From contig JASANG010000709.1 of assembly GCA_030248215.1 (NCBI GenBank), positions 62,001-126,000 on the forward strand: 64,000 nt of DNA, in the 5' to 3' direction. This document shows, in pieces, positions 45,012 to 56,484 of the stretch. This stretch comes from Enoplolaimus lenunculus (lineage: Eukaryota > Nematoda > Enoplea > Enoplida > Thoracostomopsidae). Every line of letters starts with the position of its first letter. Position 1 is the stretch's first letter. The translations under genes and the position numbers were made by a program. The notes under the pieces are model-generated. The model made no database searches and had not been told where the DNA came from. It saw nothing but the letters and a program-made list of their open reading frames with translations.

Positions 45012-45793
45012 CCCGTCCTAAATGTTAAGCGTAAGTCCTAGCGTAAAAGATACGCCTATTCCTTTATTTCAGTTTGAAACAAAAGAAACGCTAAACTTAG
45101 TATTTGAAGCAGCTATAAGGATTCGTAATCTCACGTCTCAGACATGTTCTTCCCGTTAGGATAGCCCAATGCATACTCTTTGATAATACAATGTCGTCCG
45201 TCACCATCCGTAATCATACGTTGCTGCCGGTCACCGTTCGACGTCGTTCGTTACGCAACAATGATACATCGTCAATTCTCCCCACCCCCGCGTAACTTTC
45301 CACCAGAAAGATTACGGTTTGGAGTTATTGTGTATTATTCTCTCCCGCCCCCACGGCATAATTATCTCCCTGGAATTAATATTTTTCTCTGGAAAACTTG
45401 CGCTAGGGTTTTCTGCATGACAAGTTACACCGCATAGCTTCGCTAAAAACCTCGCCTATAGACAGGTTGCTTAGATTCTTCTACGAGACTGAAAAACATT
45501 AATGTGAAAAAGTTAGCTAACGGGCGCCAAAAATGCGTAGTTGCGCATATTTGTGCGCCAATATGCGTCTTAGTCTTCGCTCGCCAGGTTTCCTTAGGTT
45601 TCATTTTTTTGTTTTACATTTGTTTTATAAGTTCGATACGGCCACTCAGCACAACGATCCAAATCATTGGTGGACGTTGGAACATTTCGTGAGCGCAAAA
45701 CGCGGCGGTAGCATGTGCTAGGGTTGTTTTCTGCGGCGCAAAAATCACGACAACATTATCGCTACCCTTAATATGAGTTGTTGGCTGGAAAAA

Positions 45794-45864
45794 ATGTTTT
45801 TTTTCCATTTTTTTTCATTTTTTTCCGAGGGGGGTGGAAAAAATGGAAAAAATGGAAAAATATT
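45794..45864. repeat. Hairpin of TTTTTTCCA / TGGAAAAAA repeats
   Basis: A pyrimidine arm (ttttccattttttttcattt) and the complementary ggaaaaaatggaaaaaatgg are separated by a G-rich loop gagggggg. Confidence 0.75.
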
Positions 45865-45878
45865 AAACGATTCTCAAA

Positions 45879-47035
45879 TATAATTTGCAACTAAATATGA
45901 GATATAATAACTTTTTTAAATGACGTGTAACTAATTTTCATGCAACACATTAACAGTGACCGTGTGTAATATCCACCAGGAAACATTAGATGTCCGAAAA
46001 ACGCGAAAATTGCAGCGTATGCATACATAAATGGATTTCAGAATTGAAACTTTGTCACGAGATTCAATGTAAAACTACATATGCAACTTGATCGGTTCAC
46101 CAACCAGGTTTCGTTGACAGTGGGGCTAAAGTTTGGGTGCTCAAAATCGAACGCTTGCTTTTGAATACGTCAAGCTGCAACCTGTCTTTGCTGGCGAGGT
46201 TGCAGCAATTGAGAGGCTTCGATGTCAGAAAGAACCCAAAAGTATCTTGGGATTTAATATATATTTTACAAAGAACAAGCGTGACTTCTTTAGCTCACTC
46301 CACTCATGAGTTTCTCATGTTTCGATCACCTCCGGTTATTACATGATAAACATACATTTTTAAAAAATTCGAATTTTAAGGTCCCGAATTCCTCCACTGG
46401 ACTCAAAATGTTTTTGTCGAAAAATTTTACATATAATTTGCAACTAAATATGATATATAATAACGTTTTTAAATGACATGTAACTAATTTTACACGCAAC
46501 ACATTAATAGTGACCGTGTATGTTGTCCACTAGGACACATTATTTCTTCGAAAAGAGCGAAAATTGCAGCATATGAATATATAAATGGATTTCAGAATTG
46601 AAGCTTGCCCAACTACGTATGCTTGTCCGGTTCGCTCACCAGGTTTTGTCGACAGTGGGGCCAAAGTTAGAGCGCTCAAAATTGAAAGCTTGCCTTTACC
46701 GTATGATTTAACACAGGAATACGTGCGAGGTTGCACAATTGAGAGGCTTTGATCTCAGAAAAAATTCAAAAGTGTTCTGGGATTTAATACATACTTACAA
46801 AAACAAATGTGACTTGTTTAGTTCGCTCTATTCATCATGAATGTTTGATGTTCTGTTGCCTCGCCTGATTATTTCACGTCGTCAGAAAAAACCCAAAACT
46901 GTTTTGGGATTTAATGTATAATTACAAAAAACAAGTGTGACTTATTTTACTCGCTCCACTCACGAGTTTCCGATGTTCTGATGACTTCTCCCGATTATTT
47001 CACAACCAAACTGAAATTTTTAGAAAATTGTGAAT
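45879..47035. repeat. Tandem duplication, 553-bp period, with third partial copy
   Basis: tataatttgcaactaaatat starts copies at 45879 and 46432. Both continue with gcgaaaattgcagc, aaatggatttcagaattga and gacagtgggg. The 3' part (cagaaa.aacccaaaa, tgggatttaat) recurs at 46880-47035. A diverged relative of the end lies at 49745-49920. Confidence 0.8.
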
Positions 47036-47039
47036 TTTA

Positions 47040-48468
47040 ATTTGTCAAAGTTTTCGAAAAAAATTTTGGGTCTCAAGGGTGAACTTGTGGCATTAAAAAT
47101 CGGATTGGATTTTTCAAAAATTCAGATCTGGGCATGGAATGATCAAAGCATGTCATCAGAAGCTTTAATATGCAAAAAGTTTCAAAATCCAAGCATTTTT
47201 GGGCAAACGCCGGCCAAGGGTGGAACATCTGATCACTCAGATTAAGGATGAATTTTTCTATAACAAAAATCATGACGATGCCCATGCCTGACCCAAATAT
47301 CCGGTTACACACTGGTATATATTACCCTACGTCAGTGCAAACGAGTTTATTAATTTTTTTAGTTTTGCCGCTTTTCAACTGTTAGTAGCGGAAAATTGTA
47401 AGGTAGTATCATTATTATATCACAGAAAAAATTTTCCAAGAAGGAAAAGATTACATAATGAAAAAAATATGCCAAAATAGTAAGGTTATTACTAAATTTA
47501 CATTTAGTTTCTTGCTCACTTCGCTCGCAAGGTTTGTTTGATTTCATATATGACGCCTATCGCGAAAACAAATTTTATTATATTTAACGGTTTGCAAACT
47601 CTGTCACATTAATTTCCAGACTGGTGACACCGATTAATACAGGAGACGAAACTCATTTTATTCCGTAGTCAAATCACAGGGGGTTAATCTTTACTCGCTC
47701 AACGTGGAATTTTCGATAGACGATTGCAAAAACGTTACTAAACGAGCAACGAAAATGTTTCAAACACTGCACTGCATACACTTATTAATGTTGCGGGAAA
47801 AACATTATTTCGTCAAAAGGCGTGAAGATGTCCGTAAGATTACTGTTGACGAAAGTTGAACTCAACTGCTACTTCAATGAATACACGACTGACGCTACCC
47901 TCGTGGTTCCGTCACCGGTCGTAGCGGTGATCATGTTAATGTCACAAGTTTTTCGATTAATTCCTACCGAAGCGGAACAAATTTGAAATTACAGCAGAGC
48001 TGTGTAGAATGGATATTGAGTATATACGCGGAAATAGTATTCATCAATTAATAGTTTTTCACGCGATGTGTCATAGACACTTGCAGATTTCACAAAGTTG
48101 CCTGATATATGAGGGTAGCCAAAATTTCTGGTTTAGCGAGGAACTTGTGAACAAAATGTGTATGGCATTGTATATTAGGTAAATAATTCTCAGCTACCAT
48201 TATTAACGATACTGCATTTGTCAAAATCATTGGATGGAGCCATGGATCGTTTGGCCAGGCTCTGGCACTGAGATTAAAATATTTACTTTGACTGATTTGT
48301 AGTTTAAACCCAATAAAAGTATAACGACACAGTTTTAGTGGAAAAACATGCTTGAAATATATAAACAGGCCCAAAGTTTTTTAGGCGAGACTAAGCATAA
48401 GTCACACCCTACTGCAACACTAAATAGGTTTTCAATTTTTTACTAGCTTTAATTTGAAAAATGTAATG
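47040..48468. other. Intergenic, nothing recognised
   Basis: AT-rich sequence; short frames without familiar motifs. Confidence 0.4.
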
Positions 48469-48683
48469 CACTGCTTAAAATGGTGAGTCAAATTGACCCT
48501 CTCCGAAATAGGCTGGCTGTACGCGACTACACAAACTAAGTCAAATTCGACTCCACCGGAGTCAAACGTGCCATTCAGTGAGTCGAATTTGATTCCGGCG
48601 GAGTCAAATTTAACTCACATTGTGTAGTCCCGTAGAGCCTATTTGAGAGACACTCAATTTGACTCAACATTTTTTGCAGCGTG
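48469..48683. mobile_element. Foldback MITE (GAGTCAAATTTGACTC type)
   Basis: cactgcttaaaatggtgagt left and actcaacattttttgcagcg right are inverted. The arms extend through ctctccgaaataggct / agcctatttgagagac and several gagtcaaattcgactc words. The sister element is at 57741-57962. Confidence 0.8.
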
Positions 48684-48689
48684 CGAGGT

Positions 48690-50465
48690 TTCAAAGAAAA
48701 GTTATATTTCATTTTATAAATAAATAACAGCAGCATATAAACGTCTGGAATTTAATCTAATATATCTACAATTTGCACATTTTCATGTGCGACACGGGAT
48801 TCCCATGAGAAATTGAGACGACAAAAATAAAACCATAAAAAATGTTTACGCATATTTCTTACACTTTATATTATATGCTGCAAAACAGAAACTTTGTTTT
48901 TAAGCACCGGAATTTTTTATTTCATTAGCAGCGGTGTTGTTAGTCAAGCTGAACGTTCAAATTTTACCATCTTTTAGACTGCCACATATGCAGTGGGTAA
49001 TATATCCGATGAAATTTGGTTTAAAAAGAAAAAAACCGCTTTTACAGGCTTTCGAATTTACACGTTTTAGTCCACATTTTTAGGTTAACAATTAGGCTTA
49101 GAAGAAGCCCAAGTTAAACTCTTACGCTTACGCATAGGTAAGAGTAAGAATTTTTCAAAGCCTAAGCTAAAGAGTAAATGCGGGACACGTGTACAAGAGT
49201 TCACCTAAAGCATAAATCTTTTTACCCGCCTTCCGCCGAACCTTCGTTAGCTGGACCTAACATCCATGTTTTATGTCATTCTGCCTTTTGGGCAGAACTG
49301 ACCTCTTGTAACCTTTTTGGTTTGCTGTCATGTCCGTTAATTATTTTCTGAATTATTCAATACAATTTATGCGGGTTGTTTGAACCTGTGTTATATATTT
49401 TTATGCAATATATTTGTCAACGTTATTGAAACTAACTTACAATGTAGTTAAAGCACGGCATAGCAATTAGATGCTTTAATGATTGTCTAGTCGCATTACA
49501 TTGACTGGGAAAACAAACCAGAACCATTGAGTTTGAACCATCTCGTTGAAAAGCAATGCCTCGACTTTTCTACAGTTTCCATGAGAGTGCTACTATCCTC
49601 TAAACATACGTATATAAATGTTAAAAAACTGGCCGGAGGTACTTGCTTGATTTGTCTTAGCTTGTGTTATTACAACTTTTTACTGTAAAAGGTTGACAAG
49701 TGCAGCTAAAATATCTTGCCCATAGCCCATGTTTGTCGGCGCCCATGGCGTGGGTCTGTTCGCTTACCTCGCTCCAGCCGTCGTTTGCCCAAAAATAATT
49801 GAATTAACAAAAATTTTGCATATTTGAGCTTCACACCACCACCTCTGATCATTTCACACCTAAATTTGAATTTCTGGAAAGTTAGATTTTTAAGCTAAAA
49901 ATGTTTTTGTCAAAAAGTCGAACAAACTTATTATATACCGTGTGTCCAGCTTAAAATTCTTACAGCTCGTAGTAAAAAAGAATCGTTTTCTTCCATGATG
50001 GTAACCGCCACAAACGAAGACTTAAATTTTACCCGAAGGTCAGAAACGTTCATTTCTATAACCGTACGTAAAACACCATGACACAACTGTACTAATTATT
50101 ATTTACAAGAAATCTTAAAGCGATATCTACACTGTTGAGCGCAAATGAACACGGATTTTAAACATGAGGAACTTCCTCTTATTGACAATCACGGCCCTAA
50201 TTAAGAATGGCTCATCTGTTCAAATTGTTTTGCACCTTTGACAGCATATTTATTAACCTTAATCAATTTTATACAAATATCGTACGTGAAATATAAGAAT
50301 AATAACGTAAGACAGTTTTCTGAGGATAAAAGCGAGATGAAATCATGTTCAAAGTTTTTAACATTTTTGATATTTACTGCAAAAAAATGATGATACTTAA
50401 CAAAAGGATCTGACTGACGAGGTTAGGGATACTCGAATACCGCATCTGGGACAGCCGAAGCCAAA
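48690..50465. other. Intergenic with a telomere-like patch
   Basis: TTAGGC/CCTAAG words at 49080-49215; the remainder is unrecognised apart from the 49745-49920 relative of the 553-bp repeat. Confidence 0.4.
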
Positions 50466-50467
50466 TG

Positions 50468-50628
50468 GGGCAATGTAAAGAACAGGGACGGAACAGTAAT
50501 ATAACCATATTCCTAAGCCTAAGCCTAAGCCTAAGTTTAAGCCAAGCAACAAAAAATAGTTCAAAGCTTAAGCTTAATCTATTCCAGTCCCACAGAAATA
50601 CTCTCCGCCCCAGATCTTTGCATGGGCC
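50468..50628 (+). mobile_element. Telomere-core MITE family T2, full copy
   Basis: gggcaatgtaaagaacaggg to cagatctttgcatgggcc with (CCTAAG)4. The flanks GCCAAATG and GCCAAACG are an 8-bp duplication with one change. Confidence 0.9.
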
Positions 50629-50893
50629 GCCAAACGATATCAACTTGAAATCACGTGTGTCGTCTTCTATGTGCCAAAGGGTGCCGCTGCATCGCCCGGG
50701 TTTCTTAAATACTTTTTCATTAAAGTTGTATTTTTGACGAAGTTGTCTCAGAAAATTTCTCCGCTGAACTCCATTAGCATACATCTACCCAATATTATAT
50801 TAGCGACCATGCTTGAAATATACGTCAAAAGCCATATCCGATTTTTTCGTACATTACCTACAATTGGGTCTTGTAGACTTCTCTACAGCATAC

Positions 50894-51163
50894 TTAACCC
50901 TTTCTCACATGAATATTTTCTATTTCCCCCGAGACCTACTTTGATGCTAGGATTCGAACTCCAGTGACCGGAGTGGGAGGCGTATGACAACACCACTCAG
51001 CTCTAGGAGCTTGACGCTCGAACCCGATGGGCTCTCACGTCTTGCGGTGATTTAGTACTACGTATACGTGTTGCAATTGTTAAACACTGTGCGATATATA
51101 TTATTTAACGTATATACATTGCGCTGAGTTGCCTATAGGCAACTCAATGTGAGAAGGAGTTAA
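50894..51163 (-). mobile_element. TTAA-type MITE with tRNA-Gly-like core, copy D
   Basis: ttaaccctttctcacatgaa at the left and caatgtgagaaggagttaa at the right, TTAA on both sides. On the minus strand the core reads ctgagtggtg..cgcctcccactcc..gagttcgaatcc. Confidence 0.85.
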
Positions 51164-51169
51164 GGTTAA

Positions 51170-51300
51170 ATCAGAGGCTAAAACTCAGGTTTGTGTAAAA
51201 TCTTTAGGCAAAGGTTTGGACTTTAGGCTTAAGTAAGCCTGTTCCGAAACCTGAGGATTAGCTGCAACTTAAGCCCGAGTCTAAGCCTAAAGGTTGCGGA
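51170..51300. repeat. Telomere-like hexamer patch
   Basis: ggctaaaactcagg, ttaggcttaag, cctaagcctaaagg words without recognisable MITE ends. Confidence 0.5.
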
Positions 51301-51639
51301 AGGAAAGTATACAACACTCCAGCAATCTCGTCAATGCCGAAACACCGCTTATTAGGTAGTGTAAAATCTTCGATTCTGTGTCGTAAAAGAACCTCAGGGT
51401 ATCATTTGGCAAAACGAATATTAAGAACCAAACAAAACGATTTTTATCACTATTGTATACAACGGTGTGAACGGTAAATTTTACACAAAACATTGGTGAC
51501 CCGGGCACTGCAAACGCTGGGTCGACAATTGATTTTTAAACAGACAGACAAAGGGCAAATGTTTTGAAATCTTGCGCAGTTTTTATTGCGTGAAAGTGTC
51601 GCTCATAAGCTGGTGGAAATTTTAAATAATATAGAAAGA

Positions 51640-52100
51640 AACGTATTCTAGTAACTAAAATTATGCTTATGTAACGCCAAGAGTCGATAGTCAGTTTTAG
51701 TAGGGTGTAAACGCATAGTAAAAATAACGGAAACGGATAGTGCTAAAACTAACGGAAACGGAAACGGAAAACGAATATTGAAGTATATAAGTTTCAAAAT
51801 CTTTTTTAAGTTTCTGCCAACACATTTGAGGCGTGGCAACATTCACCGGTTTTTCAAAATTTCAAAAAAACAATGGCGGATACATCAAAATTTTATAGAT
51901 TTTAGATGAATTTAATATTCTTATTTCATTTCGAACAATTGTAGCATATCTGTAACAAAAAATTAAGAAATATATACGAGATTCACGACAAACTTTGAAC
52001 GTAAAATTAACAGAATTTCCGGTCTTTCTATAATCGGAAACAGAAACGGAAACGGAAACAGATTTTTACCGGAAACGGAAAGAGATATCCGGTTACACCG
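51640..52100. repeat. ACGGAAACGGAAACGG-containing dispersed repeat
   Basis: aacggaaacggaaacgg runs at 51725-51775 and 52025-52085 bracket sequence shared with 28440-28680. This suggests a single repeat with GGAAAC-rich ends. Confidence 0.6.
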
Positions 52101-52689
52101 TGACTTTTAGACAAGAGTATAAAAATGGACACGTTGCGTGCAGAAAATGAATGTACCCAGCAACGAGTGCTAAAACATTGCAGTTGCATCAATATATATT
52201 TCAGGTTGAACTGAAGTCGCTCGGATTGTATCTGTTGTGCTTCCAGCGGTTAGTAATGATTGGGTAAGCGCAGTAGTATGGTGTTGTGTACTTTCCGGCC
52301 AGAAACTGGCCGGACAGTAATTGCTTATCACAGAAACAGCTAAAATCATTGTGACGTCGTCAATTTAATACTTTTAATCATATTTTGATTTCGATTCGAA
52401 ACCTTAGCTGAAATGTAAAATGTTGCCTACTTGCTGTTATTATGACCCATACTTTCAGGATGCCCCGGTTTCCCTGGGACAGAAATAGTCCCTGAGAGCA
52501 ACATTTGCTACTCCTGTTTTTGCATGTGCGGAGATTATTGAACTTTGTTGTTATTTCCGTTTTTTACCTATGTTCACAGCAGGATACTCAAGCATTCAAA
52601 GTATATTCCTATTAAAGTAAAGAACTTAAAAGATAGAAAATGTCTGCCAAAGTTAAAGTGTATAGTGCAAATAATCAGAATTAGATTTA

Positions 52690-52785
52690 AATATAAATAA
52701 CAGTCCGGAACCGAATAGAACGGGGTACCCTCTGCAGAGTCGAAATAGACATTTATCACTTCCCTACTCGGGCCTCTACAGTATC
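52690..52785. repeat. Fragment of the CTGTAGTGACCC MITE family
   Basis: gaacggggtaccctctgcag to ctactcgggcctctacagt resembles one end of the family. Confidence 0.5.
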
Positions 52786-52914
52786 TTTAATACTGACGCT
52801 TAAGCTTAAACTTTAGGACTATGGTTAGCTAACTGCACCAATATAGCCAACATTACTCATAGTTATCATACCTGGCACGGTACAACGACCTAAAAGTATA
52901 AGTCAAGGGCCGGA

Positions 52915-53072
52915 GCAGCTACCCCCATATACCCCATTTGGGGCCCCCCACCCTAACCGGCTGAAACAAAAACCGCTTAAGTTTTAAAATGCGTCTGGCT
53001 TCTCGCTCGCGAATTTGGGGACCCCCACCCTGGAATTTGGGGGAGCCCCACCCATGCTTGCTCCGGCACTGT
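52915..53072. mobile_element. CAGGGCCGGAGCAG-type hAT-like MITE, second copy
   Basis: aagggccggagcagctaccc to gcttgctccggcactg with shared aaatgcgtctggcttctcgc. No clear target duplication. Confidence 0.75.
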
Positions 53073-54980
53073 ATCATTGTAAATATGTTTCTAAAAACGA
53101 CAAATTGATTATTAAGTGTTTACTAAGTACTTGACTAAGTATATGTCAGCAAGGAGTTTAAATCCCGCAATTAGATTACATGCACTGTAAAGCTGACTTC
53201 CTTCAAAAATCAAATAGTTTAATAAGGAAACGCACAATCGACTGTCTGAATATATTATTCCAACTTCCACCCGAACCACTAGCTCAAGTGAACGCAATAT
53301 TGCGTGAGAATGCATCGTTGAAAATTTTATTTATTCCTATATACCTACTGACTGACAATTTAATTACTTAGCTATGCAAAGAAAATTTATCTCCGGCGAA
53401 TATTGGTTTCTTGCAGCCTAAAATACAAAATATAAAAGTCTTTGCAGCCTTTTTACGTGGTATAAAGATGATAAGTATCAAAAGCGTAAACATTGGGAAA
53501 TAAACGATGGGATATATCTTTCGAATATTTCTGAAGAGACAAGAAAAACACACATTTGCGTACTTTAGAATAACCGGTTAATAAATTCTAGAGGTAGGAA
53601 TAAAATCCCCACCCCCCCCCCCCCCGCGCATTCATACTTCTTCCGTCAAGTCCGCCCCCCCCAAACTTACCTACGCCAATGAAATACGTTGGTTCTTTAT
53701 GCACATTGAACATCTGGGAATAGTGGTTTGTAAGCGAATGTCATATAATATTCTGTATCTATTTGTCTGTCAGTCCGATACGAGATTTTGTAATTTAATT
53801 TGTAACATAACAACAGCCAATACTGCTCAAGTGTTAACATAAACCAGCATGAGGGGACGGCTTCTTTGACAGAACGTTTTTATAGCGGTGTTTTTGATTC
53901 GGCGGCTTACGTTTATGGTCCAAATTGGGGATTTATAACGTTCATCACTTCACAAACACCCTACCTTTAAGTAATAATTGAAATTAGACGTTATTACTGC
54001 ACAGGGTGTAACTGAGTACCTGTATTGATCGGCGTCAGATGTTTTTTGATATCCGAGAATTTTAGCTGGATATTTATCCGGATATCCGAAATGAAATTTT
54101 CTATTTCGGATATCCGAAACTCGATTTTGCGTTTTTTTTTCATTTCCAAACCTCAGTTTTCATTTCTCAAGCACTTGTTTTAACTTGCTGCTCGCAGGGA
54201 AGTACCTTGACCTACACGCTGATTGCTGTGAGCGTAAAACATACAATTCTAAAAATGCTATTTTTTATGCAACTACTTCAATTGTTTTGGGTATTCGGTT
54301 TAGAAGATTGTTACTGACTAACAAATACTTGCGTTGGCCACCTGAGATTGAGTTGATTTGGTTTGTCTCCGTCTGATTTAAACCACTGCAACAAAGATTT
54401 TATCGAATGTCACCCTTCCCTCGAACTATATACAAGAGTGGTTTTACGTTCCAAGAAGAAAGAACCACATTTAAAATAAACTTACGCTAAGTAGGACAAA
54501 CATCAGTCGATGTTACTTTTAGTGGTGCGCTGCTTTTACCGGCGGATCCAGAAATTTCTGACGGGGTAAGCTCGTAAATGTTCTGAAACGCAATTTTTCA
54601 CCAAAAATTTGTTTGAGGGGGTGAAATTATAAGGTAGGGATTTAATCATTTTTTACAAAATAACTTTCTGAGGTAGGATAATTGCAAGATAGAGATCTTA
54701 TCATGTTATCACAAAAAAATTCTGAGGGAAAAATTGTATAGAGACGTTACCATTTTATTATAAAATGTTTTTGACGGGGGCATACACCCGCCCGCTAACC
54801 TTTGGATCAACTGTTACCCGCCTTCTTTGCAAAGTAAAGACCTTACCATTTTATCACAAAAAATTTCTCAGGGGGGAAATAGTAGAGACTGTGAGAAGTT
54901 CGTAATTTTGTCCAAGTCCTATACCCTGAATCATGCCTCTTATTTTGAAGCTATCCGCTTGTTGGTGTTTTGTGGTGTCT
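53073..54980. other. Intergenic with C-runs and fragments
   Basis: A C-rich run at 53608-53660, a fragment of the 5049 element at 53720-53790, and ggcggatccagaaatttctg at 54541 starting a diverged repeat with recurring ttttatcacaaaa..ctgagg words to 54880. No gene recognised. Confidence 0.45.
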
Positions 54981-54988
54981 GAGTAGAC

Positions 54989-55145
54989 CGGCCCATGTAA
55001 AGGTCAGGGGCGCATAGGTTTTCTGTGGGACTATAATAGAGTAAGCTTAACCTTTAGACTAATTTTTTGCTGGGCTCAGGCTTAATAAGTTTGTGGTTAA
55101 GAATATGATTATAATACTGTTCCGCCCTTGTTCTTTACACTGGCC
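54989..55145 (-). mobile_element. Telomere-core MITE family T2, full copy
   Basis: ggcccatgtaaaggtcaggg to gttctttacactggcc. The flanks AGTAGACC and AGTAAACC are an 8-bp duplication with one change. The hexamer core is short here. Confidence 0.85.
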
Positions 55146-55159
55146 AGTAAACCTAACAT

Positions 55160-56370
55160 GCACCTCGATGTGATTGTTCGGCTTGAAATATAAAATGGGA
55201 AATTCATCCAAAATCTTAAAAAATTGTGTTTATCTGCTATTTTATTCAAATTTCAGAGAGCCCGGCGATCCTTTGTACACCTCACAATTACGCAGGCAAA
55301 CAAATAAAACTTTTACAGTTTTGTACTTCAATATCCTAAAACTATTTGTTGGCGCAAGAGTTCATGGGATTGAGCATCGTTGACCTCCTCTGAATACACT
55401 ACCGCCCGAATCGTTGATGTAACCTAACTTTGCGGCTTTGGTCGTACAAAGAACTGAGCTTGAAGGATATGCTTGCTTCAAAAGCTAAACGTAGGCTAAA
55501 TATTTGGAAATGGTCATTCCAAAAGCATGATATTGCCGTTCTGAGTTGTTCAAATAAAAATCACTAAGCTATATACTGAACTGCAAACTGTTTATTTTAA
55601 TATTAAAATAAACGCATAACATTTGGGTTGCAAAGACACGACTTAAGTTGACATCTAACGTGATTTGATTTGTTTAAACCAGACGAAAGTTTAAAATTCC
55701 ATCCCGGAAAAACTGACAAAGCTACCGCTCAGTTTATCAAGTCGTTTATTCTGTATAGAATTAGGCAAACCTAAAAAATTTGGGCAAACTAGAGTAAAAC
55801 TTTACACATTTCGCGTTAAATAAAACGTAACGTAAACCATGAATCTATTGCAAATTTCATTTTTTTCAATCAAATTTAGTGCTTTGCTAAACATTTAAGC
55901 TGCAACTTCCACATTCCAGTGATTTTTGTGCTCGAATAATTACCGATTAATTCTAGTTCGATTCTGTGTTGCGGAACGTATATAGCTGCGTTGATAAAGT
56001 CGATCCATAAACGTATAAATAAGAAGTTTTTAGTCAAAGTCGAACGAGTCTTGTTTTTCACATGTCTTCACACCTAGTTTTGACCACGTTGTATTACTAA
56101 GCTACAGCGTCACATGTAGGTTCAGGCTATCACAATTTGGCTGTTACATAAATTGCTCGTGCAAAAACGTTTTCAAAACTGCAAACAGTTACAACAAAAT
56201 TAAATAAAATTAACGCGATATCTTTCAGATACAACACGATAGAGCAGATAGTTTTGATAATAAAATCACAGCAAACAGAAAACAAATGCGTTTTGGAATT
56301 CAATATTCATTGCAAAAGTTGCTTTGTTGTGTCGTTCGTTGACAAAATTATTGCGCTCCAGCGGACCGTT
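55160..56370. other. Intergenic, downstream of the guanylyl cyclase
   Basis: AT-rich sequence without recognised repeats. The guanylyl cyclase 3' UTR (minus strand) should occupy its right part, but no polyadenylation signal could be singled out. Confidence 0.4.
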
Positions 56371-56484
56371 TTAGACAATGGTTTTCCGCAACGATGGATA
56401 CTTTTCAGCTTCAAGCAAAATACGTCTTCGTCGCATGTCGTCGTTTTGACCAGTTACCCAGTAGGTTATTAGATCTCCTTTTCC
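56371..56484 (-). CDS. Guanylyl cyclase terminal exon
   Basis: Acceptor tgcaatttcag|GGAAAAGG; phase 0. It encodes [20 protein letters not shown] then [17 protein letters not shown] and TAA. GKG..TYW is the family's closing motif; the basic RRRR tail is a short C-terminal extension. Confidence 0.93.
   Translation of the reverse strand, partial: GKGDLITYWVTGQNDDMRRRRILLEAEKYPSLRKTIV

Noticed and set aside
45180-45721. Cluster of Arg/Pro-rich plus-strand frames
   Set aside because: Short, overlapping in several frames, no recognisable domain or exon boundaries.
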